Shown here: piece by piece, positions 35,336 through 43,549 of the stretch
How the letters are laid out: each line of letters begins with the position of its first letter
Position numbering within the stretch: the stretch's first letter is position 1
Origin: Paracoccus sp. MA
GTDB lineage: Bacteria > Pseudomonadota > Alphaproteobacteria > Rhodobacterales > Rhodobacteraceae
Direction of reading: 5' to 3'
NCBI RefSeq assembly: GCF_020990385.1
Contig: NZ_CP087597.1
Span: forward strand, 705,001 to 769,000
DNA: 64,000 nt
Position numbers and translations under genes: made by a program
Notes under the pieces: generated by a model
The model's input: the letters and a program-made list of their open reading frames with translations, nothing else
What the model was told of the DNA's origin: nothing
Databases searched by the model: none

Positions 35336-36155
35336 GCGGCTGACGAGAGCGCGCCCGGCCCGTCCCGGCGTATCCTACGGCGCCCCGGGCGACGGCTCCA
35401 GCGCCATCATCAGCCTGGTCACCGCGCTTGCCCTGATCGCGCTGTGGTTCCTGGTCACCGGCATGGGCTGGGTTCGGCCGCTGTTCCTCCCCGCGCCGGC
35501 CGCGGTCTGGGGCAAGTTCGTGCTGGCCGCGACCGAGGGCGTGTCGAACTCGACCCTGGCCCAGCACACGCTGGCCAGCCTCGGCCGGGTGCTGGGCGCC
35601 TTCTCCCTGGCGCTGGCCATCGCGGTGCCGGTCGGCATCCTGATGGGGGTGAACCGGGTGATCCGCGGCCTTCTGGACCCGATCATCGAATTCTACCGGC
35701 CGCTGCCGCCGCTGGCCTATCTGCCGCTGATCATCATCTGGCTGGGCATCGGCGAGTTTCCCAAGGTCTTCCTGATCTTCCTGGCGATCTTCGCCCCCAT
35801 GGCCATCGCGGCGCGGGCCGGCGTGCGCTCGGTCTCGATCGAGCAGATCCATGCCGCCTATGCCATGGGCGCCAGCAAGCTGCAGGTGATCTTCCACGTC
35901 ATCCTCAAGGCCGCGCTGCCCGAGATCTTCACCGGCATGCGCATCGGCATCGGCGTGGGCTGGACGACGCTGGTCGCGGCCGAGATGGTCGCCGCCCATC
36001 GCGGCCTCGGTTTCATGGTGCTGAACTCGGCCGAGTATCTCGCCAGCGACGCCGTGATCATGGGCATCATCGTGATCGGCATCCTCGCCTTTGCCTTCGA
36101 CCTGCTGATCCGCCGCATCGAGCGGGCGCTGATCCCCTGGAAGGGCAAGGTCTGA
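35328..36155 (+). CDS. tauC: taurine ABC transporter, permease
   Basis: This 275-residue inner-membrane permease has about six membrane helices and the importer EAA-type loop near [26 protein letters not shown]. The start at 35328 gives exactly the usual TauC length and overlaps the tauB stop by 8 bases, indicating coupling. An ATG at 35280 would extend the protein into tauB and is less likely. It pairs with TauB, and the 89-base gap to tauX contains a GC stem (36203-36218) before a good AGGAG site. Confidence 0.93.
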   Translation: MLERLTRARPARPGVSYGAPGDGSSAIISLVTALALIALWFLVTGMGWVRPLFLPAPAAVWGKFVLAATEGVSNSTLAQHTLASLGRVLGAFSLALAIAVPVGILMGVNRVIRGLLDPIIEFYRPLPPLAYLPLIIIWLGIGEFPKVFLIFLAIFAPMAIAARAGVRSVSIEQIHAAYAMGASKLQVIFHVILKAALPEIFTGMRIGIGVGWTTLVAAEMVAAHRGLGFMVLNSAEYLASDAVIMGIIVIGILAFAFDLLIRRIERALIPWKGKV

Positions 36156-36244
36156 TCCGGCCCCGGACCTGACCCGCCACCATTCACCCGAAACGTCCCG
36201 GAGGCGCGCCCGCGCGCCACCGACCGGGAGAGGAGTATCCACCG

Positions 36245-36661
36245 ATGACCCGCAAGCTGACCGCCGACGACCTGAAGGCCACCTTCGACGCCTTCAACCG
36301 CCATGACATCGACGGCGTGATGACCCATTTCGCCGAGGACTGCGTGTTCTACACCGTCGCCGGCGAGCACGAATACGGAAACAAGGTCGAGGGCAAGGCG
36401 GCCATCGCCAGGGCCTTCGAGGCGGTCTGGACCACGATGCCGGACGTCGAATGGGCCGACCACACGCATTTCCTGTCCGAGGACGGCACGCGCGGCGTCT
36501 CGCAATGGACCTTCCGCGCCACCAACCCGGACGGCAGCCGGACCGAGGTGCAGGGTGTCGACCTGTTCCGCATCCGCGACGGCCGGATCGTCGAGAAGCA
36601 GGCGATCCGCAAGCAGCGCCCGGCCATTCCCGCCTCCGCTTCCGCCCTTGCCGGGAAATGA
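36245..36661 (+). CDS. tauX: taurine dehydrogenase small subunit
   Basis: This 138-residue protein has a SnoaL/NTF2-like fold: LKATFDAFNRHDIDGVMTHF at the start, AEDCVFYTVAGEHEYGNKVEGKAAI in the middle, and a final VQGVDLFRIRDGRIVEKQ. In Rhodobacterales this small protein is encoded directly before the flavoprotein TauY and is taken as the small subunit of taurine dehydrogenase, which deaminates taurine to sulfoacetaldehyde with a cytochrome-type acceptor. AGGAG precedes the ATG. TauY begins 8 bases after its stop. Assignment is by context and fold, not a catalytic motif. Confidence 0.85.
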   Translation: MTRKLTADDLKATFDAFNRHDIDGVMTHFAEDCVFYTVAGEHEYGNKVEGKAAIARAFEAVWTTMPDVEWADHTHFLSEDGTRGVSQWTFRATNPDGSRTEVQGVDLFRIRDGRIVEKQAIRKQRPAIPASASALAGK

Positions 36662-36669
36662 GGACGGCC

Positions 36670-38061
36670 ATGCAGGCGATCGAGAAACGTCCGGGCTCGC
36701 TCCCCTTTGACCCGTTCTATGATCCCATCACGGCGCGCGGCCTGGGTCCGCGCAGCGATTACGCGCCGACCTACTGGATCGGCACCGCCGGCACCCCGCC
36801 GCCGGACGACGGCCCGGTGACGCGCGACATGGATGCCGACGTGGTGGTGATCGGCTCGGGCTATACGGGCCTGTCCTGCGCCATCCACCTGGCCAAGATG
36901 CACGGCATCAAGGCCACGGTGCTGGAAGCGAACGGCGTCGCCTATGGTTGCTCGACCCGCAACGGCGGCCAGGCCCAGGTCAGCTCGGGCCGGCTCAAGC
37001 GCAGCCAGTGGATCGAACGCTGGGGCCTCGAGGTGGCGAAGCGCCTGCATGCCGAGGTCTGCGAGGGGTTCGAGCTGTTCCGCGGCCTGATCCGTGACCA
37101 TGCGATTGACTGCGATCCGCAGGATGGCGGGCATTACTACATCGCCCACAAGGCCGGGGTGATGCCGGCGCTGGAGAAGGAGGCGGCGCTGCTGCGCGAC
37201 ACCTTCGGCTACGATGCCCGGATGATCTCGCGCGACGAGCTGCACCGGACCGTGGTGCGCGACCAGGAGGCGCATGGCGCCATGTGGGAGGCGGACGGCG
37301 TCGGCATCCATGCCGCGAAGCTGGCCTTCGGCTATCTGCGCCTTGCCCGCGAATTGGGCGCGAAAGTGCATGTCGACAGCCCGGTGCAGGGCTGGGACTA
37401 CCGAAATGGTCTGCATCACCTGCGCACGCCCGGCGGCACGGTGCGGGCGAAGCGGGTGGCGGTGGCAACGGCCGCCTATGCGCCGCGCGGCCTGCACCCG
37501 CGGCTCCGGGACCGGCTGATGCCGATCATGTCGAACAGCATCGTCACCCGCGTGCTGACCCCGGGCGAGCTGGAAGCGGTCGGCATCCGCAAGCTCTCGC
37601 CGCTGACCGACACCCGGACGCTGCGGCATTACTACCGCCTGCTGCCCGACAACCGGCTGCAGATCGGCTCGCGCGCCGCCATCACCGGCCGCGACGCCGC
37701 GAACCCCGCGCATCTGAACGCGCTGAAAGAGGGCATGGCGCGCAAGTTCCCGGCGCTGCGCGGCATCGAGCTCGATTACAGCTGGTGGGGCTGGGTGGAT
37801 GTCAGCCATGACATGATGCCGCGCATCACCGGCCTGCCGGACCTGCCGGGCGCCTTCTACGCCTTGGGCTATGGCGGAAACGGCGTGATGTATTCCGCCA
37901 TGGCCGGGCGGCGCATGGCGCAGCTGGTCGCGGGCGAGGCCTTGCCCACGCTGCCGATCTTCAACTCCGAATTGCCCCACGAAGGCTGGAAGACGCCGTT
38001 CCGGCGGCTGGGCCAATGGGGCCTCTACAAGTTTTACCACTATCGCGACGAGCGCAGATAA
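36670..38061 (+). CDS. tauY: taurine dehydrogenase large subunit, FAD-dependent
   Basis: This 463-residue flavoprotein belongs to the DAO/GlpO-type amine oxidoreductases. The dinucleotide-binding motif VVVIGSGYTGLSC starts near residue 58, with glycines 62, 64 and 67, and the C-terminal FAD segment has ALGYGGNGVMYSAMAGRRMAQL. It should oxidatively deaminate taurine to sulfoacetaldehyde, the step done by an aminotransferase (Tpa) in other bacteria. I chose the ATG at 36670 with GAGGAC upstream; an ATG at 36658 overlapping the tauX stop would add 4 residues. Xsc starts 12 bases downstream. The N-terminal 50 residues before the Rossmann fold are an extension common in this subfamily. Confidence 0.88.
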   Translation: MQAIEKRPGSLPFDPFYDPITARGLGPRSDYAPTYWIGTAGTPPPDDGPVTRDMDADVVVIGSGYTGLSCAIHLAKMHGIKATVLEANGVAYGCSTRNGGQAQVSSGRLKRSQWIERWGLEVAKRLHAEVCEGFELFRGLIRDHAIDCDPQDGGHYYIAHKAGVMPALEKEAALLRDTFGYDARMISRDELHRTVVRDQEAHGAMWEADGVGIHAAKLAFGYLRLARELGAKVHVDSPVQGWDYRNGLHHLRTPGGTVRAKRVAVATAAYAPRGLHPRLRDRLMPIMSNSIVTRVLTPGELEAVGIRKLSPLTDTRTLRHYYRLLPDNRLQIGSRAAITGRDAANPAHLNALKEGMARKFPALRGIELDYSWWGWVDVSHDMMPRITGLPDLPGAFYALGYGGNGVMYSAMAGRRMAQLVAGEALPTLPIFNSELPHEGWKTPFRRLGQWGLYKFYHYRDERR

Positions 38062-38073
38062 GGAGCCATCGCC

Positions 38074-39855
38074 ATGCGAATGACGACTGAGGAATCTTTT
38101 GTTAAGGTATTGCAGCTTCACGGGATCGAGCATGCTTTCGGGATCATCGGCTCTGCGATGATGCCTGTGTCGGATCTGTTTCCGAAGGCTGGGATCAGGT
38201 TCTGGGACTGCGCGCATGAGACGAATGCGGGTCTGATGGCGGACGGGTTCACGCGCTCGACCGGCAAGATGTCGATGGCGATCGCGCAGAACGGCCCCGG
38301 GGTGACGGGCTTCGTGACGCCGGTGAAGACCGCCTACTGGAACCACACGCCGCTTCTGCTGGTGACGCCGCAGGCGGCGAACCGGACCATCGGCCAGGGC
38401 GGCTTCCAGGAGATGGAGCAGATGCGGCTCTTTGCCGATTGCGTCTGCTACCAGGAGGAGGTGCGCGACGCGAGCCGCATCCCCGAGGTGCTGAACCGGG
38501 TGATCATGCAGGCCTGGCGCAACTCGGCGCCGGCGCAGATCAACATCCCGCGCGACTTCTGGACCCAGGTGATCGACGTGGAACTGCCGCAGGTGGTGGC
38601 CTTCGAGCGGCCCGCGGGCGGCGAGCAGGCGGTGGCCGAGGCGGCAAGGCTGCTCAGCGAGGCCAGCTTCCCGGTCATCCTGTCGGGCGCCGGGGTGGTG
38701 CTGTCGGGGGCGATCCCGGATCTGGTGAAGCTGGCCGAGCGGCTGGATGCGCCGGTCTGCAGCAATTACCAGCACAATGACAGCTTCCCGGGCAGCCACC
38801 CGCTGGCCATGGGGCCGCTGGGCTACAACGGCTCGAAGGCCGGGATGGAGATCATCCAGAAGGCCGATGTGGTGCTGGCGCTGGGGACGCGATTGAACCC
38901 GTTCTCGACCCTGCCGGGCTACGGCATCGACTACTGGCCGAAGGAGGCCAGGATCATCCAGGTCGACATCAATGCCGACCGCATCGGCCTGACCAAGAAG
39001 GTCACGGTGGGCATCCAGGGCGATGCGGCCAAGGTGGCGCGCGCCGTCCTGGCGCAGCTCGCCCCCGCGGCGGGCGATGCCGGACGGCAGGAACGCAAGG
39101 ATCTCATCGCGCAGACCAAGTCCCGCTGGGCGCAGGAGCTTTCGAGCCTCGACCACGAGGAGGACGATCCGGGCACCGAATGGAACGCCGAGGCGCGGGT
39201 CCGCGACGCCGGGCTGATGAGCCCGCGCCAGGCCTGGCGGGCGATCATGCAGGCGGTGCCGAAGGAGGCGATCGTCAGCTCGGACATCGGCAACAACTGC
39301 GCCATCGGCAATGCCTATCCAAGCTTCGAGGCCGGGCGCAAATACCTGGCGCCGGGGCTCTTCGGTCCCTGCGGCTACGGCTTCCCGGCGATCCTGGGCG
39401 CCAAGATCGGCAATCCCGAGGTGCCGGTGATCGGCTTTGCCGGCGACGGCGCCTTCGGCATCTCGATGAACGAGATGACCGCCTGCGGGCGCGCGGACTG
39501 GCCGGCGATCACCATGGTGATCTTCCGCAACTACCAATGGGGCGCGGAAAAGCGCAACACGACGCTGTGGTACGACAACAACTTCGTCGGCACCGAGCTC
39601 GACCGCGACACCTCCTATGCCGGCATCGCCCGGGCCTGCGGGCTCGTCGGCGTGCAGGTCAAGTCGCAGGAGGAGCTGACCGCGGCCCTGCACGAGGCGG
39701 TCGAGCGGCAGATGCGGGACGGCGAGACCACCTTCATCGAGGTGCTGCTGAACCAGGAGCTGGGCGAGCCCTTCCGCCGCGACGCGATGAAGAAGCCGGT
39801 GGTGGTGGCCGGCATCGACCCGGCCGACATGCGCCCGCAAAAGGGCGCGGCCTGA
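38074..39855 (+). CDS. xsc: sulfoacetaldehyde acetyltransferase
   Basis: This 593-residue ThDP enzyme cleaves sulfoacetaldehyde with phosphate to acetyl phosphate and sulfite. The pyrimidine-domain glutamate is E49 (HETNAGLMADG), and the ThDP-magnesium motif is GDGAF at 457-461 followed by NYQWGAEKRN, the Xsc version. AGGAG precedes the ATG. The first 60 codons use more T- and A-ending codons (TCT, TTT, GTT, CTT) than the rest, which is strongly G/C-ending. It is the committed C-S cleaving step of the cluster and is followed by two hairpins before tauZ. Confidence 0.96.
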   Translation: MRMTTEESFVKVLQLHGIEHAFGIIGSAMMPVSDLFPKAGIRFWDCAHETNAGLMADGFTRSTGKMSMAIAQNGPGVTGFVTPVKTAYWNHTPLLLVTPQAANRTIGQGGFQEMEQMRLFADCVCYQEEVRDASRIPEVLNRVIMQAWRNSAPAQINIPRDFWTQVIDVELPQVVAFERPAGGEQAVAEAARLLSEASFPVILSGAGVVLSGAIPDLVKLAERLDAPVCSNYQHNDSFPGSHPLAMGPLGYNGSKAGMEIIQKADVVLALGTRLNPFSTLPGYGIDYWPKEARIIQVDINADRIGLTKKVTVGIQGDAAKVARAVLAQLAPAAGDAGRQERKDLIAQTKSRWAQELSSLDHEEDDPGTEWNAEARVRDAGLMSPRQAWRAIMQAVPKEAIVSSDIGNNCAIGNAYPSFEAGRKYLAPGLFGPCGYGFPAILGAKIGNPEVPVIGFAGDGAFGISMNEMTACGRADWPAITMVIFRNYQWGAEKRNTTLWYDNNFVGTELDRDTSYAGIARACGLVGVQVKSQEELTAALHEAVERQMRDGETTFIEVLLNQELGEPFRRDAMKKPVVVAGIDPADMRPQKGAA

Positions 39856-39900
39856 CGCGGAAAGGCGGCGCAGGGCGCCGGCGCCCCCTGGCTTTCACCG

Positions 39901-39920
39901 TTTCCCAAATACTCCGGGGG
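39901..39920 (-). repeat. short intergenic motif shared with 31596-31615
   Basis: This 20-base stretch, TTTCCCAAATACTCCGGGGG, is the second copy of the motif at 31596-31615 (15 of 20 identical, same orientation). It lies just after xsc and before the two hairpins, as if part of a transcript-end element. Confidence 0.5.
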
Positions 39921-39979
39921 GCGCTTGCCGGGCCCCGTCGAGGGGGCCGGGCAAGCGCGAGGGGGGCAGCGCCCCCCTC
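39921..39979 (+). terminator. tandem hairpins between xsc and tauZ
   Basis: The first stem is GCGCTTGCCGGGCCCC (39921-39936) against the near-complement ending at 39958, with one mismatch. The second is GAGGGGGGC (39959-39967) and GCCCCCCTC (39971-39979), perfect, with loop AGC. There is no T-run, so it may be a rho-dependent end, a processing site or an attenuator lowering tauZ-pta relative to xsc. Confidence 0.55.
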
Positions 39980-40104
39980 GGCGGCCGGGAAGGACCGCAG
40001 GACCGCCGGACACACCCGCCCATGAGGCCCTCTCCCGGGGCGCATGACGCCCTTCCGACGACGACCCGGCGCGGCCCCCGCCCCGGCCCCATCCCCGCAT
40101 CCCG

Positions 40105-41130
40105 GTGACGACGATGATGACCACCCTGATCCCTTCGCGCAGCCTGCTCGGCGAGGCCTTCCCGGGCTTCGCGGTCTCGGCGCTGGTCGCGGCCACGGCG
40201 CAGTTCCTGTCGGACCATTACGGCGCCCCGGCCATGCTGCTGGCGCTGCTCCTGGGCCTGGCGCTGAACTTCCTGGCCGAGGAGGGCACCCGCACCGCGC
40301 CCGGCATCGCCTTCACCGCCCGCACCGTGCTGCGGCTCGGGGTGGCGCTGCTCGGCGCGCGGATCTCGGTCGAGATGCTGAGCGGGCTGGGGCCGCGCGC
40401 CATCGCGCTGGTGGTCGCGGGGGTGGTGCTGACCATCCTCTTCGCGCTCCTCGCCACCCGCCTCGTCGGCCGCGGCTGGCGCTTCGCGCTGCTGACCGGC
40501 GGCGCGGTGGCGATCTGCGGCGCCTCGGCGGCCATGGCCATCGCCGCGGTCCTGCCCCGGCACGAGAAATCCGAGCGCGACCTGGTCTTCACCGTGCTCT
40601 CGGTCACCGTGCTCTCGACCCTGGCCATGGTGCTCTACCCGATGCTGTCGAACGCCTTCGGCTTCACGGCGCGCGACAGCGGCGTCTTTTTGGGCGGCAC
40701 CATCCACGACGTGGCCCAGGTGGTCGGCGCCGGCTTCTCGGTCGGCCCCGAGGCCGGCGAGACCGCGACGCTGGTCAAGCTGATCCGCGTCTCGATGCTG
40801 GCGCCGGTGGTGCTGTGCTTCTCGCTGGCGATCCGGGCGCGCGGGCTGGCCGATGCCGGGGGCGGCAAGGCGCCGCCGCTCTTGCCGGGCTTCGTGCTGG
40901 GCTTCCTGGCGCTGGCGGCGCTGAACAGCGCCGGGCTGATCCCGCAGCCGGTCTCGGCGCTTGCCGGGCAGCTTTCCCGCTGGGCGCTGCTGATCTCGAT
41001 CGCCGCGGTCGGCATCAAGACCTCGCTCGGCAGGATGCTCGAGGTCGGGGGCGGCGCCATCGCGCTGATCGTGGCCGAGACCGTGTTCCTGGGCGTCTTC
41101 GTCGTCGCCGGCCTGCATTTCTGGGGGTAG
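40105..41130 (+). CDS. tauZ: YeiH/UPF0324-family putative sulfate/sulfite exporter
   Basis: This 341-residue membrane protein belongs to the YeiH (UPF0324) family with about ten hydrophobic helices. Landmarks are LRLGVALLGARIS, GGAVAICGASAAMAIAAVLP and GGTIHDVAQVVGAG, all typical. In sulfonate-degrading bacteria the family member next to xsc, called TauZ, is proposed to export sulfate or sulfite produced by Xsc. The start is uncertain: a GTG at 40105 is the longest, with ATGs at 40114 and 40117 nearly as good and no clear ribosome-binding site. Pta begins 4 bases after the stop. The transported ion is inferred. Confidence 0.8.
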   Translation: MTTMMTTLIPSRSLLGEAFPGFAVSALVAATAQFLSDHYGAPAMLLALLLGLALNFLAEEGTRTAPGIAFTARTVLRLGVALLGARISVEMLSGLGPRAIALVVAGVVLTILFALLATRLVGRGWRFALLTGGAVAICGASAAMAIAAVLPRHEKSERDLVFTVLSVTVLSTLAMVLYPMLSNAFGFTARDSGVFLGGTIHDVAQVVGAGFSVGPEAGETATLVKLIRVSMLAPVVLCFSLAIRARGLADAGGGKAPPLLPGFVLGFLALAALNSAGLIPQPVSALAGQLSRWALLISIAAVGIKTSLGRMLEVGGGAIALIVAETVFLGVFVVAGLHFWG

Positions 41131-41134
41131 TGCC

Positions 41135-42094
41135 ATGAAACCGCTCGAGCGCATCCACGAGGCCGCGAAGGCCCTGGACCGCCACATCATCCTGCCCGAG
41201 GGCGGGGACCCGCGCGTCGCCGAGGCCGCCCGCCGGCTGGTGGCCGAGGGGCTGGCCCGCGTCACCCTGCTGGGCGGGCCCGAGATCCCCGGCGTGGGCC
41301 GCATAGACCCGGCGGGCGCGCCCGACCTGGCCGAGCTGGCCGACCACTGGCACCGGCTGCGCGCCGCCAAGGGCATGACCGCCGAACGCGCGCTTTCCGA
41401 GATGCGCGACCCGATCCGCCAGGCGGCGATGCGGGTGCGGCTGGGCCAGGCCGACGGCACGGTGGGCGGCGCGGTCGCCACCACCGCCGACACGGTGCGC
41501 GCGGCCCTGCAGGTCATCGGCCGGGCCCCCGATGCCGGGATCGTGTCGAGCTTCTTCCTGATGCTGTCCTGCGGGCCCGGGGCGCCGGTCCGGGGCGGCA
41601 TGATCTTTGCCGATTGCGGGCTGGTGATCCAGCCCGACGCGGCCGAGCTCGCCGCCATCGCGCTGTCGGCGGCCGAGAGCTGCCGGCGGCTCCTGGCCGA
41701 GACGCCGCGGGTGGCGCTCTTGTCCTTCTCGACCGCCGGCTCGGCCGATCATCCCAGCCTGGGGCGGCTGCGCGAGGCGCTGGCGCTGATCCGCGCCGCC
41801 GCCCCGGATCTGGAGGTCGACGGCGAGCTGCAGTTCGACGCGGCGCTGGACGAGGCGATCCGGGCGAGGAAGGCCCCGGCAAGCCGCCTGACCGGCCGGC
41901 CGAACGTCTTCGTCTTTCCCGACCTGGCCTCGGGCAATATCGGCTACAAGATCGCCCAGCGCCTGGGCGGCCTCATCGCCATCGGACCCATCCTCCAGGG
42001 CCTCGCCAAACCAGCAAACGACCTCTCCAGAGGATGCTCCGTCAACGATATCGTCAATGCAACAGCAATAACCGCCATGCAAACTCAAATATGA
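41135..42094 (+). CDS. pta: phosphate acetyltransferase
   Basis: This 319-residue enzyme converts acetyl phosphate from Xsc and CoA to acetyl-CoA. It is the short PTA_PTB type without the extra N-terminal P-loop and DRTGG regions. Features are HIILPEGGDPRVAEAARRL at the start, SSFFLMLSCGPGAPVRGGMIFADCG and FPDLASGNIGYKIAQRLGG near the end. It completes the energy-yielding end of the taurine pathway. The last 20 codons (SVNDIVNATAITAMQTQI) are less GC-rich than the rest. Confidence 0.94.
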   Translation: MKPLERIHEAAKALDRHIILPEGGDPRVAEAARRLVAEGLARVTLLGGPEIPGVGRIDPAGAPDLAELADHWHRLRAAKGMTAERALSEMRDPIRQAAMRVRLGQADGTVGGAVATTADTVRAALQVIGRAPDAGIVSSFFLMLSCGPGAPVRGGMIFADCGLVIQPDAAELAAIALSAAESCRRLLAETPRVALLSFSTAGSADHPSLGRLREALALIRAAAPDLEVDGELQFDAALDEAIRARKAPASRLTGRPNVFVFPDLASGNIGYKIAQRLGGLIAIGPILQGLAKPANDLSRGCSVNDIVNATAITAMQTQI

Positions 42095-42572
42095 GCCGGA
42101 AGATGGCAAGGACTGCGACCCCCCGCGAAGCTCCGATCATGCGGGATGCGGCGAGGACGTCCCGCCGGATCGCCTGATCCGTCCGGGGACGCCGTGACGA
42201 TCCGTCCGGCGCGGGGCATACGGGCCGGAAAGGCGATCCCCGCGCGGCGCCCAGCCGCTACCTGCTGCGCCGAGGCCGGCCCGACAAGGCCGGAGCCGGA
42301 CTGCGATCCCGCCCTCCGCGCATGGCGGGCGGGTGACGGCCAGCATCCCGGCCGGGACCCGGCATCCCCACCTCGGCCGTGATGGCGTCGCGGGTCCGGC
42401 GCGGGCCGCAGACCATGCCCTGTTCCCGGGCCATGCGGCGCCGCATGGCGGCTTCGGTCGTCCGGAGAAGCGGCTTGCCAATTCATAGTATTTCAGTAAA
42501 CAATGCCCGGTGATGACGACCGTGGATATCCGCGTCCGGATGGTCTTCCGATAGCGAGGGCGGGCAGGAAAC
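42095..42572. other. 478-base intergenic region between pta and araC-type gene
   Basis: I see no gene here. The last 100 bases contain an AT-rich patch (TTGCCAATTCATAGTATTTC, 42475-42494), the likely site of the promoter for the AraC-type regulator, but no clear hexamer pair. Open frames on both strands lack family motifs. Confidence 0.5.
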
Positions 42573-43472
42573 ATGCAGGCCAACAGAGAGTTCCGACCCC
42601 GGATGGAAACCCGCATCCATGGGCTGCGGACGCTGGCGCCGCTTTGCTATCGCCGCTTTGGCGGGGCGATCGCCGATGTCTGGTCGGTCAGGGGCGACGA
42701 AGGCGGCGGCGGATTCTATATCGCGCCCGATCCGCGCATCGTCATCCTGCTTGGCAAGCAGCCGCCGCCGGTGATGATGCGCATCGGCGGGGATCTTGCC
42801 GAATATCGCGGCATCCAGGCGTTCTATATGCCGCCGGGCATGCCGTTATGGAGCCGGATCGAGGCGGACCATGAAAAGTCCCATCTGGATTTCCATATGG
42901 AAAGCAGCGCGTTGCATCAAAGACTTGCGGCAGCGGATGTCAGGGCGGACCTGACGCGGCCCCGCCTGCTTGGCCCGAGCGACAAGCTGGCGGATCTGGG
43001 CCGGCTGGCCTCGGACGAGGTCCGCAAGCCCAGCCGGGGCGACATGCTGATCGATGCGCTGCTTTCCGCGACGCTGGCCGAGATCTTCGCGACCCAGGCC
43101 TGCGCCGAGAACGACGGACCTTGCACGGCAAGCGGCGGCCTCTCGGCGCGGCGGTTTGCGGCGGTCGAGCGCCATCTGCACGAAAATCTGAGCCGGCACG
43201 TTCCGCTTGCCGAAATGGCGCGGGCCGCGGGTCTGTCGGAAAGCCGTTTCTCGCATTGCTTCAAGCAGTCCCAGAACGAAACGCCGCAGCGGTGGCAGAG
43301 CCGCGTGAGGTTGAAGGCGGCCCAGGACATGATGCGCGATCCTGCCCGCTCGCTTGCCGATATCGCCTATGCCACGGGATTTGCCGATCAGGCGCATCTG
43401 TCGCGGGTGTTCCGGGCCGCGAACGGCATGCCGCCTTCGGTCTGGCGCAGGAGCAATTTTCAGGAGTCCTGA
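42573..43472 (+). CDS. AraC-family regulator of siderophore uptake
   Basis: This 299-residue regulator has a C-terminal AraC DNA-binding domain at about residues 195-295 with two helix-turn-helices (VPLAEMARAAGLSESRFSHCFK and SLADIAYATGFADQAHLSRVF). The N-terminal 180 residues are unlike the common cupin and may bind a siderophore, as in PchR-type regulators. It is directly upstream of a TonB-dependent receptor on the same strand, 77 bases away, the usual layout for ligand-induced siderophore uptake. AGGA lies 5 bases before the ATG at 42573. The ligand is inferred from context only. Confidence 0.87.
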   Translation: MQANREFRPRMETRIHGLRTLAPLCYRRFGGAIADVWSVRGDEGGGGFYIAPDPRIVILLGKQPPPVMMRIGGDLAEYRGIQAFYMPPGMPLWSRIEADHEKSHLDFHMESSALHQRLAAADVRADLTRPRLLGPSDKLADLGRLASDEVRKPSRGDMLIDALLSATLAEIFATQACAENDGPCTASGGLSARRFAAVERHLHENLSRHVPLAEMARAAGLSESRFSHCFKQSQNETPQRWQSRVRLKAAQDMMRDPARSLADIAYATGFADQAHLSRVFRAANGMPPSVWRRSNFQES

Positions 43473-43505
43473 ACAAATCCCAGCACTCTGGATCAAGACA
43501 GCGTC

Positions 43506-43538
43506 GGAAAATCGCAGTTAAAGACTCGGAAATTTTCC
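43506..43538. promoter_or_regulatory. inverted repeat upstream of the TonB receptor
   Basis: GGAAAAT (43506-43512) and ATTTTCC (43532-43538) are a perfect 7-base inverted repeat separated by 19 bases, ending 11 bases before the receptor ATG. It could be an operator or a leader hairpin that hides the ribosome-binding site (CAGGA begins in its right arm). It does not match a Fur box. Confidence 0.4.
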
Positions 43539-43549
43539 AGGATGGATCG

